Assembly: GCA_027859005.1 (NCBI GenBank)
Contig: JAQIBQ010000277.1
Coordinates: 1 to 36,652, forward strand
Direction of reading: 5' to 3'
DNA length: 36,652 nt
Origin: Prolixibacteraceae bacterium
Lineage (GTDB): Bacteria; Bacteroidota; Bacteroidia; Bacteroidales; Prolixibacteraceae
A model generated the notes under the pieces. The model was given only the letters and a program-made list of their open reading frames with translations. It was not told the origin of the DNA and did no database searches. This document shows positions 1-8,751 of this stretch, one piece after another. The first letter of the stretch is position 1, and each line of letters starts with the position of its first letter. The position numbers and the translations under genes were made by a program.

Positions 1-261
1 ATTGATACTTCATGCTTTGCTTGTCATAATTTGGATTCGAAAAATTAAAAGGGGAAAAAAAAATTAACCTTTGATACTTTTTTCATATTACCTACAGCAC
101 AATTGGTAAGCAAATTAGCAGAAATTGCAGAAGTTGTTGAAGAAAACAACATGCCTCCTGCAAAGTTTTTAGAATACAATCCTGATGCTGCACTAAGCGA
201 AGAGCAAAAGCAATTGTTAATTAATTGGGCCAATACAAGTGCCGAATCTTTAATGGAATAA
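1..261 (+). pseudogene. Haem-binding domain protein, 3' part, broken by in-frame TAA
   Basis: This is the 3' end of a small periplasmic protein resembling the Haem_bd family, and it runs off the left edge. Frame 1 opens with a c-type haem site, CFACH, followed by NLDSKN. A TAA stop then falls at 46-48. The same frame continues without a break into KGKKKLTFDTFF and on to the family-like C-terminus (EVVEENNMPPAKFLE, then SEEQKQLLINWA), ending with TAA at 259-261. The neighbouring gene shows the same layout after its own CXXCH, so both sides of the stop belong to one gene. The stop sits where the family usually has a charged residue, and one G-to-T change (GAA to TAA) would explain it. Premature stop or sequence error cannot be separated here. 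The ORF track shows only an antisense shadow. Confidence 0.7.
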
Positions 262-272
262 ATACTGCATTT

Positions 273-737
273 ATGTCGAAAAAGAAAATTACAGGAATTG
301 TATTGCTTACAGCTCTTGCGATCATACAGTTTATCCCATCGGAAAAACCGAAGGTAGATGATTCAAATCCCAGCGACTTGTTTGCAACGACTAACGTTTC
401 GGGTTCCGTTCGTCAATCAATCCAAAATGCTTGTTACGACTGCCATTCGAACGAATCGGTATATCCTTGGTATTCAAATATAGCTCCAATAAAATGGTTG
501 GTATACCACGACATTCGCGTTGGACGCGAAGAACTCAATTTCTCTGAATGGAACGAGTTAAGTAAGCTAAAGAAAGTTAAGTTTTTAGGGAAAATTACCG
601 AAGAAATTGAAAATGGTGAGATGCCAATGGAAATTTATATCCCATTACATCCTGATGCAAAATTATCAGTAACTCAAAAACAAGAACTCGCAGAATGGAC
701 TAAAAATTATGCTGAGAGCTTATTTCTGAAACAGTAG
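273..737 (+). CDS. Haem-binding domain (Haem_bd-like) periplasmic monohaem protein
   Basis: Predicted 154-residue monohaem c-type protein, anchored in or exported through the inner membrane. The start is set at the ATG at 273 (MSKKK), because the ORF-track start at 225 lies inside the upstream gene, and from 273 a basic N-terminus leads straight into a hydrophobic segment (about residues 6-20). The haem site CYDCH is at residues 54-58 and is followed by SNESVYPWYSN, which is typical of this family. The C-terminal half (LNFSEWNEL, then EIENGEMPMEIYIPLHPDAKLS) matches the preceding broken paralogue in layout. It starts 11 bases after that gene, so the two look like a tandem duplicate pair in one transcript. 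A role as electron carrier or peroxidase partner is family-level inference only. Confidence 0.8.
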   Translation: MSKKKITGIVLLTALAIIQFIPSEKPKVDDSNPSDLFATTNVSGSVRQSIQNACYDCHSNESVYPWYSNIAPIKWLVYHDIRVGREELNFSEWNELSKLKKVKFLGKITEEIENGEMPMEIYIPLHPDAKLSVTQKQELAEWTKNYAESLFLKQ

Positions 738-1100
738 TTATGAATGCATGCCCCCAACTACCTTCGTATTGATAAATAATACCAAATGCATTTCAAAATG
801 GTTTGTGAGAATTTATTCTATTTTTTGTTTAGATAATGAATAAAATACTTGCATAGCATAAGCTACGGAATTATTTTATAAAGAAATACAAACGGGAAAG
901 AGACAAATCGAAGATCGGCTTTTGCCAATTAGATAGATCATTTTGATGTGATTTTGGTATAAGGCATTGTTAATCCTTTCCAAGCTTTTAAAAACAATTC
1001 TTCTTGAAAGTGCTTTACAGCGAACGAGTAGATAACAGCGAACATACTTAAACGTATTGATTCACTGTAAGAACAAACGAAATCTGAAATTGATTAGTAT
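738..1100. other. Gene-poor stretch between the haem-binding gene and the E2-like gene
   Basis: No intact gene. The only coding-like content is the short minus-strand fragment at 938-1045. I see no strong hairpin terminator for either flanking gene. Confidence 0.6.
938..1045 (-). pseudogene. Fragment like the N-terminus of an antibiotic-biosynthesis-monooxygenase (ABM) domain
   Basis: A 35-codon minus-strand ORF too short for the ORF track. It begins MFAVIYSFAVK and continues with EELFLKAWKGLT. This has the shape of the first beta strand and helix of small ABM-type dimeric ferredoxin-like proteins, where a strand like VIYxFxVKP is followed by FxxAWxxLT. After that the frame gives KITSK and a stop, so the remaining 60 or so residues of a normal ABM domain are missing. 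I read it as a decayed remnant. The family call rests on memory of the fold's N-terminal pattern and is tentative. A chance ORF is the alternative. Confidence 0.35.
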
Positions 1101-1901
1101 TTATTCTTCTAACAATTCAGGATGTTTAAATATGTGCTTCATGTATCGGTACATTTTGCCTGCATGCGATGCATCAGCCGTTCGGTGATCTAATACAACT
1201 GTCATTTGCATCATTCTCCGAATTACCACTTCATCATTAATTACAACAGGTTTTTTCTTAATCCCCCCCATAACTAGTACAAAAGATAAATTCGAACTTG
1301 GTAGTAATGCAGGGAAACCAGAATCGAGTCCAATACTTCCAATGTTTGTAATTAAAAAAGAACCAAAACTATTTGCACTCAAACCGATGCCAGGCATTGA
1401 GATTCCCCAGCTTATTGTTATTGTTCTGTATAATCGATATACCCAACTCCTGAATGGCCAAGGTAAACTAGCTAGTACATTTTTCGATTGCATGGTATCA
1501 TTTTCACTTCCATTTCGTGATTTTGCTATTTCTTTGCGTAAAAAATCAGCCAATTCTTGTAAATTCATTTTATCGGTCTCGGGAACAATAACCGAACTCA
1601 TTTCAGAATTTGCTTTTAATACACTGATACCAGCCTCAATAGTATCACGACCAACAATTTTCCCTCTACGTACAAAAGTATTTAATTCAGGTGCTTCATG
1701 TTTTATTCCACGAGCAACTGCCAAAGTAAAAATATGGGTTAGTGTTATTTTTAATCCACTTTTTCTTTTCTCACTAACATACTTCTCCAAATCTGTAACA
1801 TCAACTTCAGTAGATCCAAAAACCTTTGAATCGGTAGGTTTTTTATAAATTGTTGCGGCGACTTTTCTCCACTCACTATTCAACTCGTAATTCACATCCA
1901 T
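1101..1901 (-). CDS. Stand-alone 2-oxoacid dehydrogenase E2-type acyltransferase domain protein
   Basis: A 266-residue protein consisting only of the CoA-dependent acyltransferase (chloramphenicol-acetyltransferase-like) catalytic domain of pyruvate/2-oxoglutarate dehydrogenase E2 subunits. There is no lipoyl domain and no E3-binding domain, and full E2 proteins are usually 400-550 residues. Visible signs are the EAGISVLKAN segment, the LLITNIGSIGLDSGFPALLP region (E2 proteins have a similar TNxGxxG near here), and near the C-terminus DHRTADASHAG, which keeps the catalytic His and Asp of DHRxxDG but has Ala for Gly. No E1, E3 or other E2 gene is next to it, so partner and substrate are unknown. 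Similar stand-alone proteins occur in Bacteroidota. The start ATG at 1901 gives an uninterrupted domain, and a short inverted repeat lies 16 bases upstream. Confidence 0.8.
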   Translation of the reverse strand: MDVNYELNSEWRKVAATIYKKPTDSKVFGSTEVDVTDLEKYVSEKRKSGLKITLTHIFTLAVARGIKHEAPELNTFVRRGKIVGRDTIEAGISVLKANSEMSSVIVPETDKMNLQELADFLRKEIAKSRNGSENDTMQSKNVLASLPWPFRSWVYRLYRTITISWGISMPGIGLSANSFGSFLITNIGSIGLDSGFPALLPSSNLSFVLVMGGIKKKPVVINDEVVIRRMMQMTVVLDHRTADASHAGKMYRYMKHIFKHPELLEE

Positions 1902-1916
1902 GCCCTAAAAATAATC

Positions 1917-1935
1917 TTTTACAAAGATTGTAAAA
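1917..1935 (-). promoter_or_regulatory. Short inverted repeat upstream of the E2-like gene
   Basis: TTTTACA and TGTAAAA form a perfect 7-base inverted repeat with a 5-base centre, 16 bases before the start codon. On the minus strand it contains ATCTTTG, one base away from a Bacteroidota -7 box. It could be an operator or promoter part. Nothing beyond symmetry and position supports this. Confidence 0.3.
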
Positions 1936-2040
1936 ATGATTTGCGCATAAAATATCTAATTATTTAAATATTTTATGTTGCCCTGAATTGTTTATCGATA
2001 GAAAGTCGATATTATCATATAACAAACAGCATTCGACGTG

Positions 2041-2076
2041 AAAACAGAAAAGGCCGAAAAGTAATCCGACCTTTTT
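2041..2076 (-). terminator. Terminator of the alternative complex III operon
   Basis: Read on the minus strand, AAAAGGTCG pairs with CGGCCTTTT (one G-U pair) and is followed by a U-rich tail. It lies 21 bases after the actE stop. Its presence suggests the operon ends with actE and has no co-transcribed oxidase genes. Confidence 0.6.
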
Positions 2077-2096
2077 GTTTCTTCGTGTGTAATAAA

Positions 2097-2666
2097 TTAT
2101 TTACTGGCTTGATCTTGCAAATGGTTAATGTAATTTACCAACTGCCAAGTATCGTCAACAGAAAGTTGAGGACCATGAGCTCCCATTACACCAAATCCAA
2201 TCCGAACATTGTGAAAAAGTTGGCCATCGGTTTTAGCCATAGCTCTTTCTGCCAAATAATTGGCAGGAGGAAATGGATATTTCTTACTTGTATATAGGAA
2301 ACCTTGACCATTTCCTTTATCACCATGGCAAATAATACAATATTGTTCGTATACCTTTTTTGCGTGTTCTATATCGAATTGATCAGCCAAGGGATTCTCA
2401 ATACTTGAAGCTTTTATTTCGTCTTCGGGTGTTTTTTCAAAACCAAAAGCATGTTCATGAATTGCAACTGTTCCTTCAACTGGACCAACCATGGTTTTGC
2501 CATCGGAATAATTTGGGTTTGCGCTATAGGTTTCGTATGCCCGCGATGCTTCCATGTCGTTAAAATAGCTATAGCCTGGTTCATTCCTGTTATCGTCACA
2601 AGAACTAAATAACACCACAATTACTGCAGCTATAACAACCCAATGCTTGTAGTTAAATATTTTCAT
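2097..2666 (-). CDS. actE: Alternative complex III monohaem cytochrome c subunit ActE
   Basis: A 189-residue lipoprotein cytochrome c, the outer monohaem subunit of the quinol:electron-acceptor oxidoreductase ACIII. The start is moved from the track's 2777 to the ATG at 2666, because from there a classical signal runs VVIAAVIVVLFSSC with the lipobox Cys at residue 23. The longer version is only read-through of actF. The single haem site CIICH is at residues 110-114, followed by GDKGNGQG, as in class I cytochromes, and GVMGAHG later offers a likely axial Met. The gene overlaps the end of actF by 14 bases, which suggests translational coupling. It is the last gene of the operon, followed by a terminator. 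In described act operons actE usually precedes actF, and here the order is reversed. Confidence 0.9.
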   Translation of the reverse strand: MKIFNYKHWVVIAAVIVVLFSSCDDNRNEPGYSYFNDMEASRAYETYSANPNYSDGKTMVGPVEGTVAIHEHAFGFEKTPEDEIKASSIENPLADQFDIEHAKKVYEQYCIICHGDKGNGQGFLYTSKKYPFPPANYLAERAMAKTDGQLFHNVRIGFGVMGAHGPQLSVDDTWQLVNYINHLQDQASK

Positions 2667-3846
2667 AGTCAAAACTTTCTTTGAAATAAGGATGATTTTC
2701 AGGTGTTGCTTTTGCTTTTCCAAACGAAATAAAGAAGATCCAAAGGAATGCTGCAAAATAAAAGAAAGGTAATCCAATTTCTAATACACCAATTTTGGCT
2801 TCTTCGTGACCAACAACACCAGGCATAATGGCCAAATAAATATCTAACCAATGGCCTGCAATTAAAACACAAGCAATAACAGCTAAGTATAAAGGTTGAC
2901 GTTTTGCGCCACGTGTCATCAGGGCTAAAAAGGGAACTAAGAAGTTGATAAGTACATTCAAATAGAATAATTCATTGAAATTCTCAGTACGTTCAACAAA
3001 ATAATGAGTCTCTTCAGGAATATTACTGTACCAAATCAGTAAGTATTGGCTAATCCACAAATAAGCCCAGAATATACTAAACCCGAAAAGGTATTTTCCT
3101 AAATCGTGTAAATGTTCGTCTCTAATATGAGGTAAAATATTGTATTTCTTAAAGGCAATCGTAATTAATATAATTACAGCTAAAGCCAATACGAACATAC
3201 TTGAGAAAGTGTACCAACCGTACAACGTACTGAACCAATGTGCATCTATTGACATCAGCCAATCCCACGCCGACATTGAACTTGTTACTGCAAAAAATAC
3301 CATAAACCAACCTGCTGTTGATCGAATTCGTTTTAAAAAATTCTCCGTTGGTTCCAGGTCATTTTTTATCGATATTTTTCTAAGTCGATTGGCAAAAAAC
3401 CACCAACCGGCAAAATAAACTGCAAATCGAATAAGCCAGAAAGGAATATTCAAATAAGCTGTTTTCGACTGTAGTATTTCGTCGAGATGATCAGTATGTG
3501 TCCATTCAAATAAATCTTTCATTCCGGGCAACGCCATTAGCAATAAAATTGCTGCAAAAGGAATGGTTTGCCCCATTGCCTCCAATACTCGCTGGAAGCT
3601 GGTTTGCCATCCCGATTCTCCCAGAGTATTAACGGCCCAAAAGAACAAAGAGCCTAAACCAATAAAAAGAAAAATCAAAGAGTTGAGCCAAACATTAGCC
3701 CAGATTCTTGCAGAGGGTGCTTTGTCTACAAATATGCCCCAAACTAACGCAAGCAAGCCTACAACAGCAGCTATATATAATATATTTTTAAGCTTTTGGC
3801 TAAATTTAAAAGGAACTGCTTCGGGTATAACTTTCTTTTCAATCAT
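2653..3846 (-). CDS. actF: Alternative complex III membrane subunit ActF
   Basis: A 397-residue polytopic inner-membrane protein with about ten hydrophobic segments, the second NrfD-like integral subunit of ACIII, thought to take part in quinol binding or proton movement. The family signature SAWDWLMSIDAHWFSTLYGWY-like region is present in the middle, as is the tryptophan- and aromatic-rich membrane core (FWAYLWISQYLLIWYSN). Its ATG overlaps the actD stop in an ATGA junction (3843-3846), so the two genes are translationally coupled. The length agrees with other ActF proteins. It is followed by actE with a 14-base overlap. Confidence 0.93.
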   Translation of the reverse strand: MIEKKVIPEAVPFKFSQKLKNILYIAAVVGLLALVWGIFVDKAPSARIWANVWLNSLIFLFIGLGSLFFWAVNTLGESGWQTSFQRVLEAMGQTIPFAAILLLMALPGMKDLFEWTHTDHLDEILQSKTAYLNIPFWLIRFAVYFAGWWFFANRLRKISIKNDLEPTENFLKRIRSTAGWFMVFFAVTSSMSAWDWLMSIDAHWFSTLYGWYTFSSMFVLALAVIILITIAFKKYNILPHIRDEHLHDLGKYLFGFSIFWAYLWISQYLLIWYSNIPEETHYFVERTENFNELFYLNVLINFLVPFLALMTRGAKRQPLYLAVIACVLIAGHWLDIYLAIMPGVVGHEEAKIGVLEIGLPFFYFAAFLWIFFISFGKAKATPENHPYFKESFDYENI

Positions 3847-4364
3847 TGTTCTCCTTTTAAAAGTTTAACATCAAGTGCGCCGGTGGCAGCAAGTGCTGCA
3901 CTTAATTCCTCATTATTCATTTTATTTTTCTCTTCTGAGAGTATAATCTGAAAATGATCGTCGGTTACTTTCTCATCTAAAATATCGGGAATCTGACCTG
4001 GTCCTAATTTAGATCTCACCAAAAATGAAATTCCCATTGTATAAGCTGCAAACAAAACAGTTAACTCAAAAGCAACTGGGATAAAAGAAGGAATTGACAT
4101 GTAAGGTTTTCCACCAAAATTAAGAGGCCAACCTTTGGTAAATACCCAAATCTGAAATCCCATTCCAATGGTTAAACCAACAATTCCTGCTAAAAATGCC
4201 ACTTTGGGCAAATGAGAGCGGCGAAGTTTTAATACGCTATCCAATCCGTGAACAGGAAATGGAGTACGTACATCTTCAATGGAAATTCCTTTCTCCTGAA
4301 GCTCTTTAATTCCGTGAAGCAAGTCAAGCTCATCGGTAAAATATCCGTATACTATTGCTCCCAT
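3843..4364 (-). CDS. actD: Alternative complex III membrane subunit ActD (DUF3341)
   Basis: A 173-residue protein of the DUF3341/ActD family. The N-terminal cytoplasmic domain (about residues 1-55) has the family start GAIVYGYFTDELDLLHGIKEL and the conserved RTPFPVHGLD. Two membrane helices follow (about 57-77 and 92-112), joined by a loop containing FTKGWPLNFGGKP, and then a short C-terminal tail. It is a structural membrane subunit of ACIII with no cofactor. The start lies 2 bases after the actC stop, and the stop overlaps the actF start. Confidence 0.93.
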   Translation of the reverse strand: MGAIVYGYFTDELDLLHGIKELQEKGISIEDVRTPFPVHGLDSVLKLRRSHLPKVAFLAGIVGLTIGMGFQIWVFTKGWPLNFGGKPYMSIPSFIPVAFELTVLFAAYTMGISFLVRSKLGPGQIPDILDEKVTDDHFQIILSEEKNKMNNEELSAALAATGALDVKLLKGEQ

Positions 4365-4366
4365 AT

Positions 4367-5758
4367 CTAATGTTTTTCAGGTTGATCGTTTCGTACTGAT
4401 TTTCCTATAAATTTCTTTGCTGAAGACCGAGCAATTGATTTTACTTCGGCAATTGCAATTACAGGGAAAACACGTATGAACAAGAAGAATAAAGTAAAGA
4501 ACAATCCAAATGTTCCTAAGAAGATCGCAACTTCGACCCAGGTTGGTTTGTACATTGTCCAGCTCGATGGCAAGTAATCTCTACTTAACGAGGTTACTAC
4601 AATTACAAAACGTTCGAACCACATTCCAATATTTATAAAGATGGAAAGCACAAAAGTGAATCCAACACTTCTTCTCAATTTTTTAATCCATAACAACTGT
4701 GGTGATATCACATTACAGGTCATCATAATCCAATAAGCCCATGCATAAGGCCCCAATGCTCTATTCACAAACGCGTAACGTTCATATTCTACTCCACTGT
4801 ACCATGCCATAAACAACTCAGTAATATAGGCAATACCAACCACTGAACCGGTTGCAATAATTACCTTATTCATGGATTCGATATGGCCTACCGTAATGTA
4901 TTTCTCAAGATTTAATGCTTTTCGAGTAACAATCATTAGTGTTAATACCATAGCAAAACCAGAGAAAACAGCTCCCGACACAAAGTAGGGAGGGAATATC
5001 GTAGTATGCCATCCGGGTATAACCGATGTTGCAAAGTCAAAACTCACAATGGTGTGAACCGAAAGCACCAAAGGTGCTGCCAAACCAGCGAGAATCAAAC
5101 TCATTGATTCGTGACGGTGCCAGTGACGAGCAGAACCTTTCCATCCAAAACTCAAAAAATTGTATGCTTTCTTTTTCCAGACTGTTTTCATCCGATCACG
5201 AATAGTTCCCAAATCGGGAAGTAAGCCCATGTACCAAAAGAGTAATGAAACCAATAAGTAAGTTGAAATGGCAAATACATCCCATAGCAATGGCGAATTA
5301 AAATTCACCCACAATTCTCGAGTATTTGGATAAGGAAAAATAAAGAATCCCAATGGCAAACGGCCCATGTGAATTAATGGAAATAATCCAGCACACATTA
5401 CTGCAATAATCGTCATTGCTTCAGCTGCACGGTTAATACTGGTCCGCCATTTTTGACGAAATAAAAGTAGGATGGCTGAAATAAACGTACCGGCATGGCC
5501 GATACCTACCCACCAAACAAAGTTGGTGATACTCCATCCCCACCCGATGGTGCGGTTAACACCCCAGGTTCCTATTCCAAACCAAATGGAATAAGCAATC
5601 ATGGCAAATCCAAACAACATCACGGTGGATGATATTCCAATTCCCAAGTACCAAAATTTGCCTGGTTTCGAATGTATTGGGGCGATAACATCATCAGTGA
5701 TGTCTTTGTAGCTTTTTTCGCCGTTTATTAATGGTTCTCTGACCGGTGATACATACAT
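4367..5758 (-). CDS. actC: Alternative complex III quinol-binding subunit ActC (NrfD/PsrC-like)
   Basis: A 463-residue polytopic membrane protein of the NrfD/polysulfide-reductase membrane subunit family. It carries the quinol site of ACIII and contacts the iron-sulfur subunit ActB. The N-terminus (YVSPVREPLINGEKSYKDIT) is cytoplasmic and typical of ActC. About ten hydrophobic segments follow, including WWVGIGHAGTFISAILLL and LSVHTIVSFDFATS, both characteristic of this family. The gene sits between actB (18-base gap) and actD (2-base gap) in a tight operon. No frameshift or odd residue was noticed. Confidence 0.95.
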   Translation of the reverse strand: MYVSPVREPLINGEKSYKDITDDVIAPIHSKPGKFWYLGIGISSTVMLFGFAMIAYSIWFGIGTWGVNRTIGWGWSITNFVWWVGIGHAGTFISAILLLFRQKWRTSINRAAEAMTIIAVMCAGLFPLIHMGRLPLGFFIFPYPNTRELWVNFNSPLLWDVFAISTYLLVSLLFWYMGLLPDLGTIRDRMKTVWKKKAYNFLSFGWKGSARHWHRHESMSLILAGLAAPLVLSVHTIVSFDFATSVIPGWHTTIFPPYFVSGAVFSGFAMVLTLMIVTRKALNLEKYITVGHIESMNKVIIATGSVVGIAYITELFMAWYSGVEYERYAFVNRALGPYAWAYWIMMTCNVISPQLLWIKKLRRSVGFTFVLSIFINIGMWFERFVIVVTSLSRDYLPSSWTMYKPTWVEVAIFLGTFGLFFTLFFLFIRVFPVIAIAEVKSIARSSAKKFIGKSVRNDQPEKH

Positions 5759-5776
5759 AATCTATCGGTTAGTTTT

Positions 5777-8716
5777 TTAGCTTATATTTCTAATTTTTGT
5801 CAAATATCCAACACTAGGCAGGGTATGTATTTCCTCTAACAAGTGATAGTTACGAGGGTCTTTCATCATCTGGGCTACTTCACTTTCAGGGTTATTTACA
5901 TCGCCAAATACAATGGCATTTAAACTACAAGCCTGTTGACAAGCCGATTGCAATTCACCATCATACAATTGACGTCCTTCTAATTTGGCATTCAATTTTT
6001 TCTCTTGAATACGTTGTACACAAAAAGAGCATTTTTCAATAACTCCCTTTGCTCGTACAGTAACATCGGGATTATGACGCATACGACTCAAGTCTACGGT
6101 TAAATTAGCAGGGTCGTAACGGTTATTCGGAATTGAATCGGCACCGGTATAATCCAGCCAGTTGAAACGACGTACTTTATAAGGACAGTTATTGTTGCAA
6201 TAACGTGTTCCAATACAGCGGTTGTAAGCCATTTGGTTTAAACCTTCGCTTGAATGGTTGGTTGCGGCAACAGGACAAACATTCTCACAAGGAGCATTAT
6301 CGCAATGCTGACACATTACAGGTTGACGTACAACTTCAGGATTATCTTCTTCTCCACTATAGTAGCGGTCAATTCTAATCCAAGCCATTTCATGTACAGC
6401 AAGAACTTCTTTTTTACCTACTACAGGAATATTATTTTCGGTGTTACAAGCTAACACACAAGCACTACAACCAGTACACTTACTAAGGTCGATAGCCATA
6501 GCCCATTTGTGCCCTTTGTATTCGTGCCCTGGATACAATGATGTTGCATGGTGTTCAGCCACCTCGTGCATTTCATTACCTGCATGGTGATCGTGCTTCC
6601 ACTCTTTCAGTGTAGCCTCACGTGCCAACGGACGCCCTTCTTGTGATTGATGACCTTGAACTAAGGGTAATTTTTCAAACTCACCTGTTTTTTCAATACT
6701 TACACCAACAACTGAATTTAATCGAAATCCATTTTGAATTAATGAAAGAGGATAAGCATTAACACCTGTAACTAATTCCTTTGGAATTCCAATTGTACGA
6801 CCATACCCAACAGCCACCGAAACGGTATGATCTGCTTGACCTGGTTGTACAAAAGCAGGTATTGTTAATGCACCAACTTTTATTACATCACCATTTTTAA
6901 TACCCATTTGCCGGGCAATCGATGGTGCAATCGATGCATAATTGTCCCATGCAATTCTTGTGACAGGATCGGGACATTCTTGCAACCATGGGTTTAATGC
7001 ACCGTGACCTGTTCCAATATTTATATTTTCTACCAATTCAATAACGAAACCATCAACAACTTTTTCTTTAGAAACTGTAACTAAGGCTTTCTTAACCTCA
7101 TCGAAGTTATAAGTTAGTAGGGTAGATTTCACATCGTAAACAAACTCGCCAGATCGAACTACATTCACCCAAAAACGATCTTTATCTAATGTTGTTGTTT
7201 GTAATAGGTAATAATTGGCTAGCCAATTATTCTTGATGTATTCACGCCAAACAGTATCGTTCCCTAACCACGAAAGTAAAGTCTCTTGAGCCTGGCGAAC
7301 ATCAAATAATTTATGCAAGGTAGGTTGAAGAACAGAAACAACACCTTTTTTATATTCGGCATCGTCCCAGCTTTCCATAAAACTTGGAGAAGGAAGAACA
7401 TAATCGCACAAGTCTGATGTTTCGTCGGGTAGAGAACTTAATGTAACCGATAACTTTGCCTTTTCGATGGCAGCTTTAACTTTATCTGCACTTGGATGAT
7501 TGTATACTGGATTTACATCCCACAAAACAATGGCTCCAATATTTTCTTTCAATATGGTATCGATCGATTTTTCAGTTCCCTGAAAATGATTGTAATTATT
7601 GTTCCAAGTAATGGTGGTACCATTACTTTTTAGCATTTGATTTATACCATTAACAATAACTTGGTATTCAGGATTATTATCACCGCAAACAACCAATGCT
7701 TTTCCTTTATTCTCAACCAAATCGCTTAATAAACCACTTAGATTTTCGGCCAACTCTGCGGTTGGTGGTTTCGATTCAATAAACGGCAAACCATTCTTTG
7801 CAGCTAAATGGTTGTAAATATAAGTTACTACTCTTCCGTATTCATTCTTATCGGCACGAATCCTAATATCGGCATTTGAACCTGTTAAAGACATTCCTGC
7901 CTCAACCTGATAATGACGATTCAAATCGTGCGTGCCTTTACGAAGGTCGCGACGTTTGGCATACTGTGCTGAAAATTCAACAGGCGACAACCATGTTCCT
8001 AAGAAATCACATCCAATCGAAACAATACATTCAGCCTTATCGAAATGATATTCGGGTAAAACGGCATTACCATAAACACGACGATTTGCTTCGCGGTATC
8101 CGTCCATTGCAATGGCATCGTATACTTGCCATTCTGCATTAAATTCAGTACAAAACTCGGCAATTAATTTTTGAGTAGATGGACTTATAATTGTTGGAGT
8201 AACTAAGATTATGTTATCTCCTTGGTTCGCCAACTCACGCAATTGAGTTACAATTTCTTGATCGGCTGTTGCCCAATCAATTTTCTCTCCTGACTTTGTA
8301 GGATGATTGAATCGGTTTACATTGTAAACATCTAATACCGATGCTTGAACTTTACCGCTTGTTCCGCTAGGATTTATCACCGATTTTGGATTTGGTTCCA
8401 GTTTAATCGGTCGGTTGTCGCGAACTTTAACTAAAACGCTACTAAATTCATTTTGATTAAAATACGACGATGCGTAATAAGCAGCTTTACCTGGTGAAAT
8501 TTCTTCAGGTTTTATAAAGTAGGGAATTGCTTTTTCAACCGGCCGCTTACAAGATGCAATTAATTCAGCCGAAGCAGTACCAAGCCCTAGTAATTTTAAG
8601 AAATTTCTTCGTGATGAAGCATCAACAGGAACATCGAGTGTTTCTTTGGTTCTTGCATCTTCAACTGGCTCAAATTCATCAAGAATATGCCAATATTTAT
8701 TTTCTTCACTCATCAA
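5777..8716 (-). CDS. actB: Alternative complex III iron-sulfur/molybdopterin-like subunit ActB
   Basis: A 979-residue fusion of a molybdopterin-oxidoreductase-like domain (about residues 60-700; in the ACIII family it holds no molybdenum) and a four-cluster ferredoxin domain. A Tat-type motif SRRNFLKLLGLG lies near residues 34-45 after an N-terminal extension, followed by IASC. Cluster motifs in order: CTGCSACVLAC starting at residue 747, CQHCDNAPCENVC, CIGTRYCNNNC (second Cys replaced by Thr, as expected for the [3Fe-4S] cluster), and CSFC paired with CQQAC further on. This gives three [4Fe-4S] and one [3Fe-4S], as in known ActB. It passes electrons from quinol at ActC to the haems of ActA. 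Two adjacent Met codons could start it. The first is used, with a 35-base gap to actA. Confidence 0.95.
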   Translation of the reverse strand: MMSEENKYWHILDEFEPVEDARTKETLDVPVDASSRRNFLKLLGLGTASAELIASCKRPVEKAIPYFIKPEEISPGKAAYYASSYFNQNEFSSVLVKVRDNRPIKLEPNPKSVINPSGTSGKVQASVLDVYNVNRFNHPTKSGEKIDWATADQEIVTQLRELANQGDNIILVTPTIISPSTQKLIAEFCTEFNAEWQVYDAIAMDGYREANRRVYGNAVLPEYHFDKAECIVSIGCDFLGTWLSPVEFSAQYAKRRDLRKGTHDLNRHYQVEAGMSLTGSNADIRIRADKNEYGRVVTYIYNHLAAKNGLPFIESKPPTAELAENLSGLLSDLVENKGKALVVCGDNNPEYQVIVNGINQMLKSNGTTITWNNNYNHFQGTEKSIDTILKENIGAIVLWDVNPVYNHPSADKVKAAIEKAKLSVTLSSLPDETSDLCDYVLPSPSFMESWDDAEYKKGVVSVLQPTLHKLFDVRQAQETLLSWLGNDTVWREYIKNNWLANYYLLQTTTLDKDRFWVNVVRSGEFVYDVKSTLLTYNFDEVKKALVTVSKEKVVDGFVIELVENINIGTGHGALNPWLQECPDPVTRIAWDNYASIAPSIARQMGIKNGDVIKVGALTIPAFVQPGQADHTVSVAVGYGRTIGIPKELVTGVNAYPLSLIQNGFRLNSVVGVSIEKTGEFEKLPLVQGHQSQEGRPLAREATLKEWKHDHHAGNEMHEVAEHHATSLYPGHEYKGHKWAMAIDLSKCTGCSACVLACNTENNIPVVGKKEVLAVHEMAWIRIDRYYSGEEDNPEVVRQPVMCQHCDNAPCENVCPVAATNHSSEGLNQMAYNRCIGTRYCNNNCPYKVRRFNWLDYTGADSIPNNRYDPANLTVDLSRMRHNPDVTVRAKGVIEKCSFCVQRIQEKKLNAKLEGRQLYDGELQSACQQACSLNAIVFGDVNNPESEVAQMMKDPRNYHLLEEIHTLPSVGYLTKIRNIS

Positions 8717-8751
8717 GTATTGTTTTGAACGGTGGTCTTATTTTTTCTAAA

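Noticed and set aside
225-272. Longer start of the haem-binding gene at 225
   Set aside because: It lies within the preceding gene; the ATG at 273 starts a normal N-terminal membrane segment.
1342-1848. Plus-strand 168-codon ORF opposite the E2-like gene
   Set aside because: Antisense shadow of a well-supported gene, with no family resemblance.
2097-2777. Longer actE start at 2777 from the ORF track
   Set aside because: The extra 37 residues read actF in another frame; the ATG at 2666 gives a normal lipoprotein signal.
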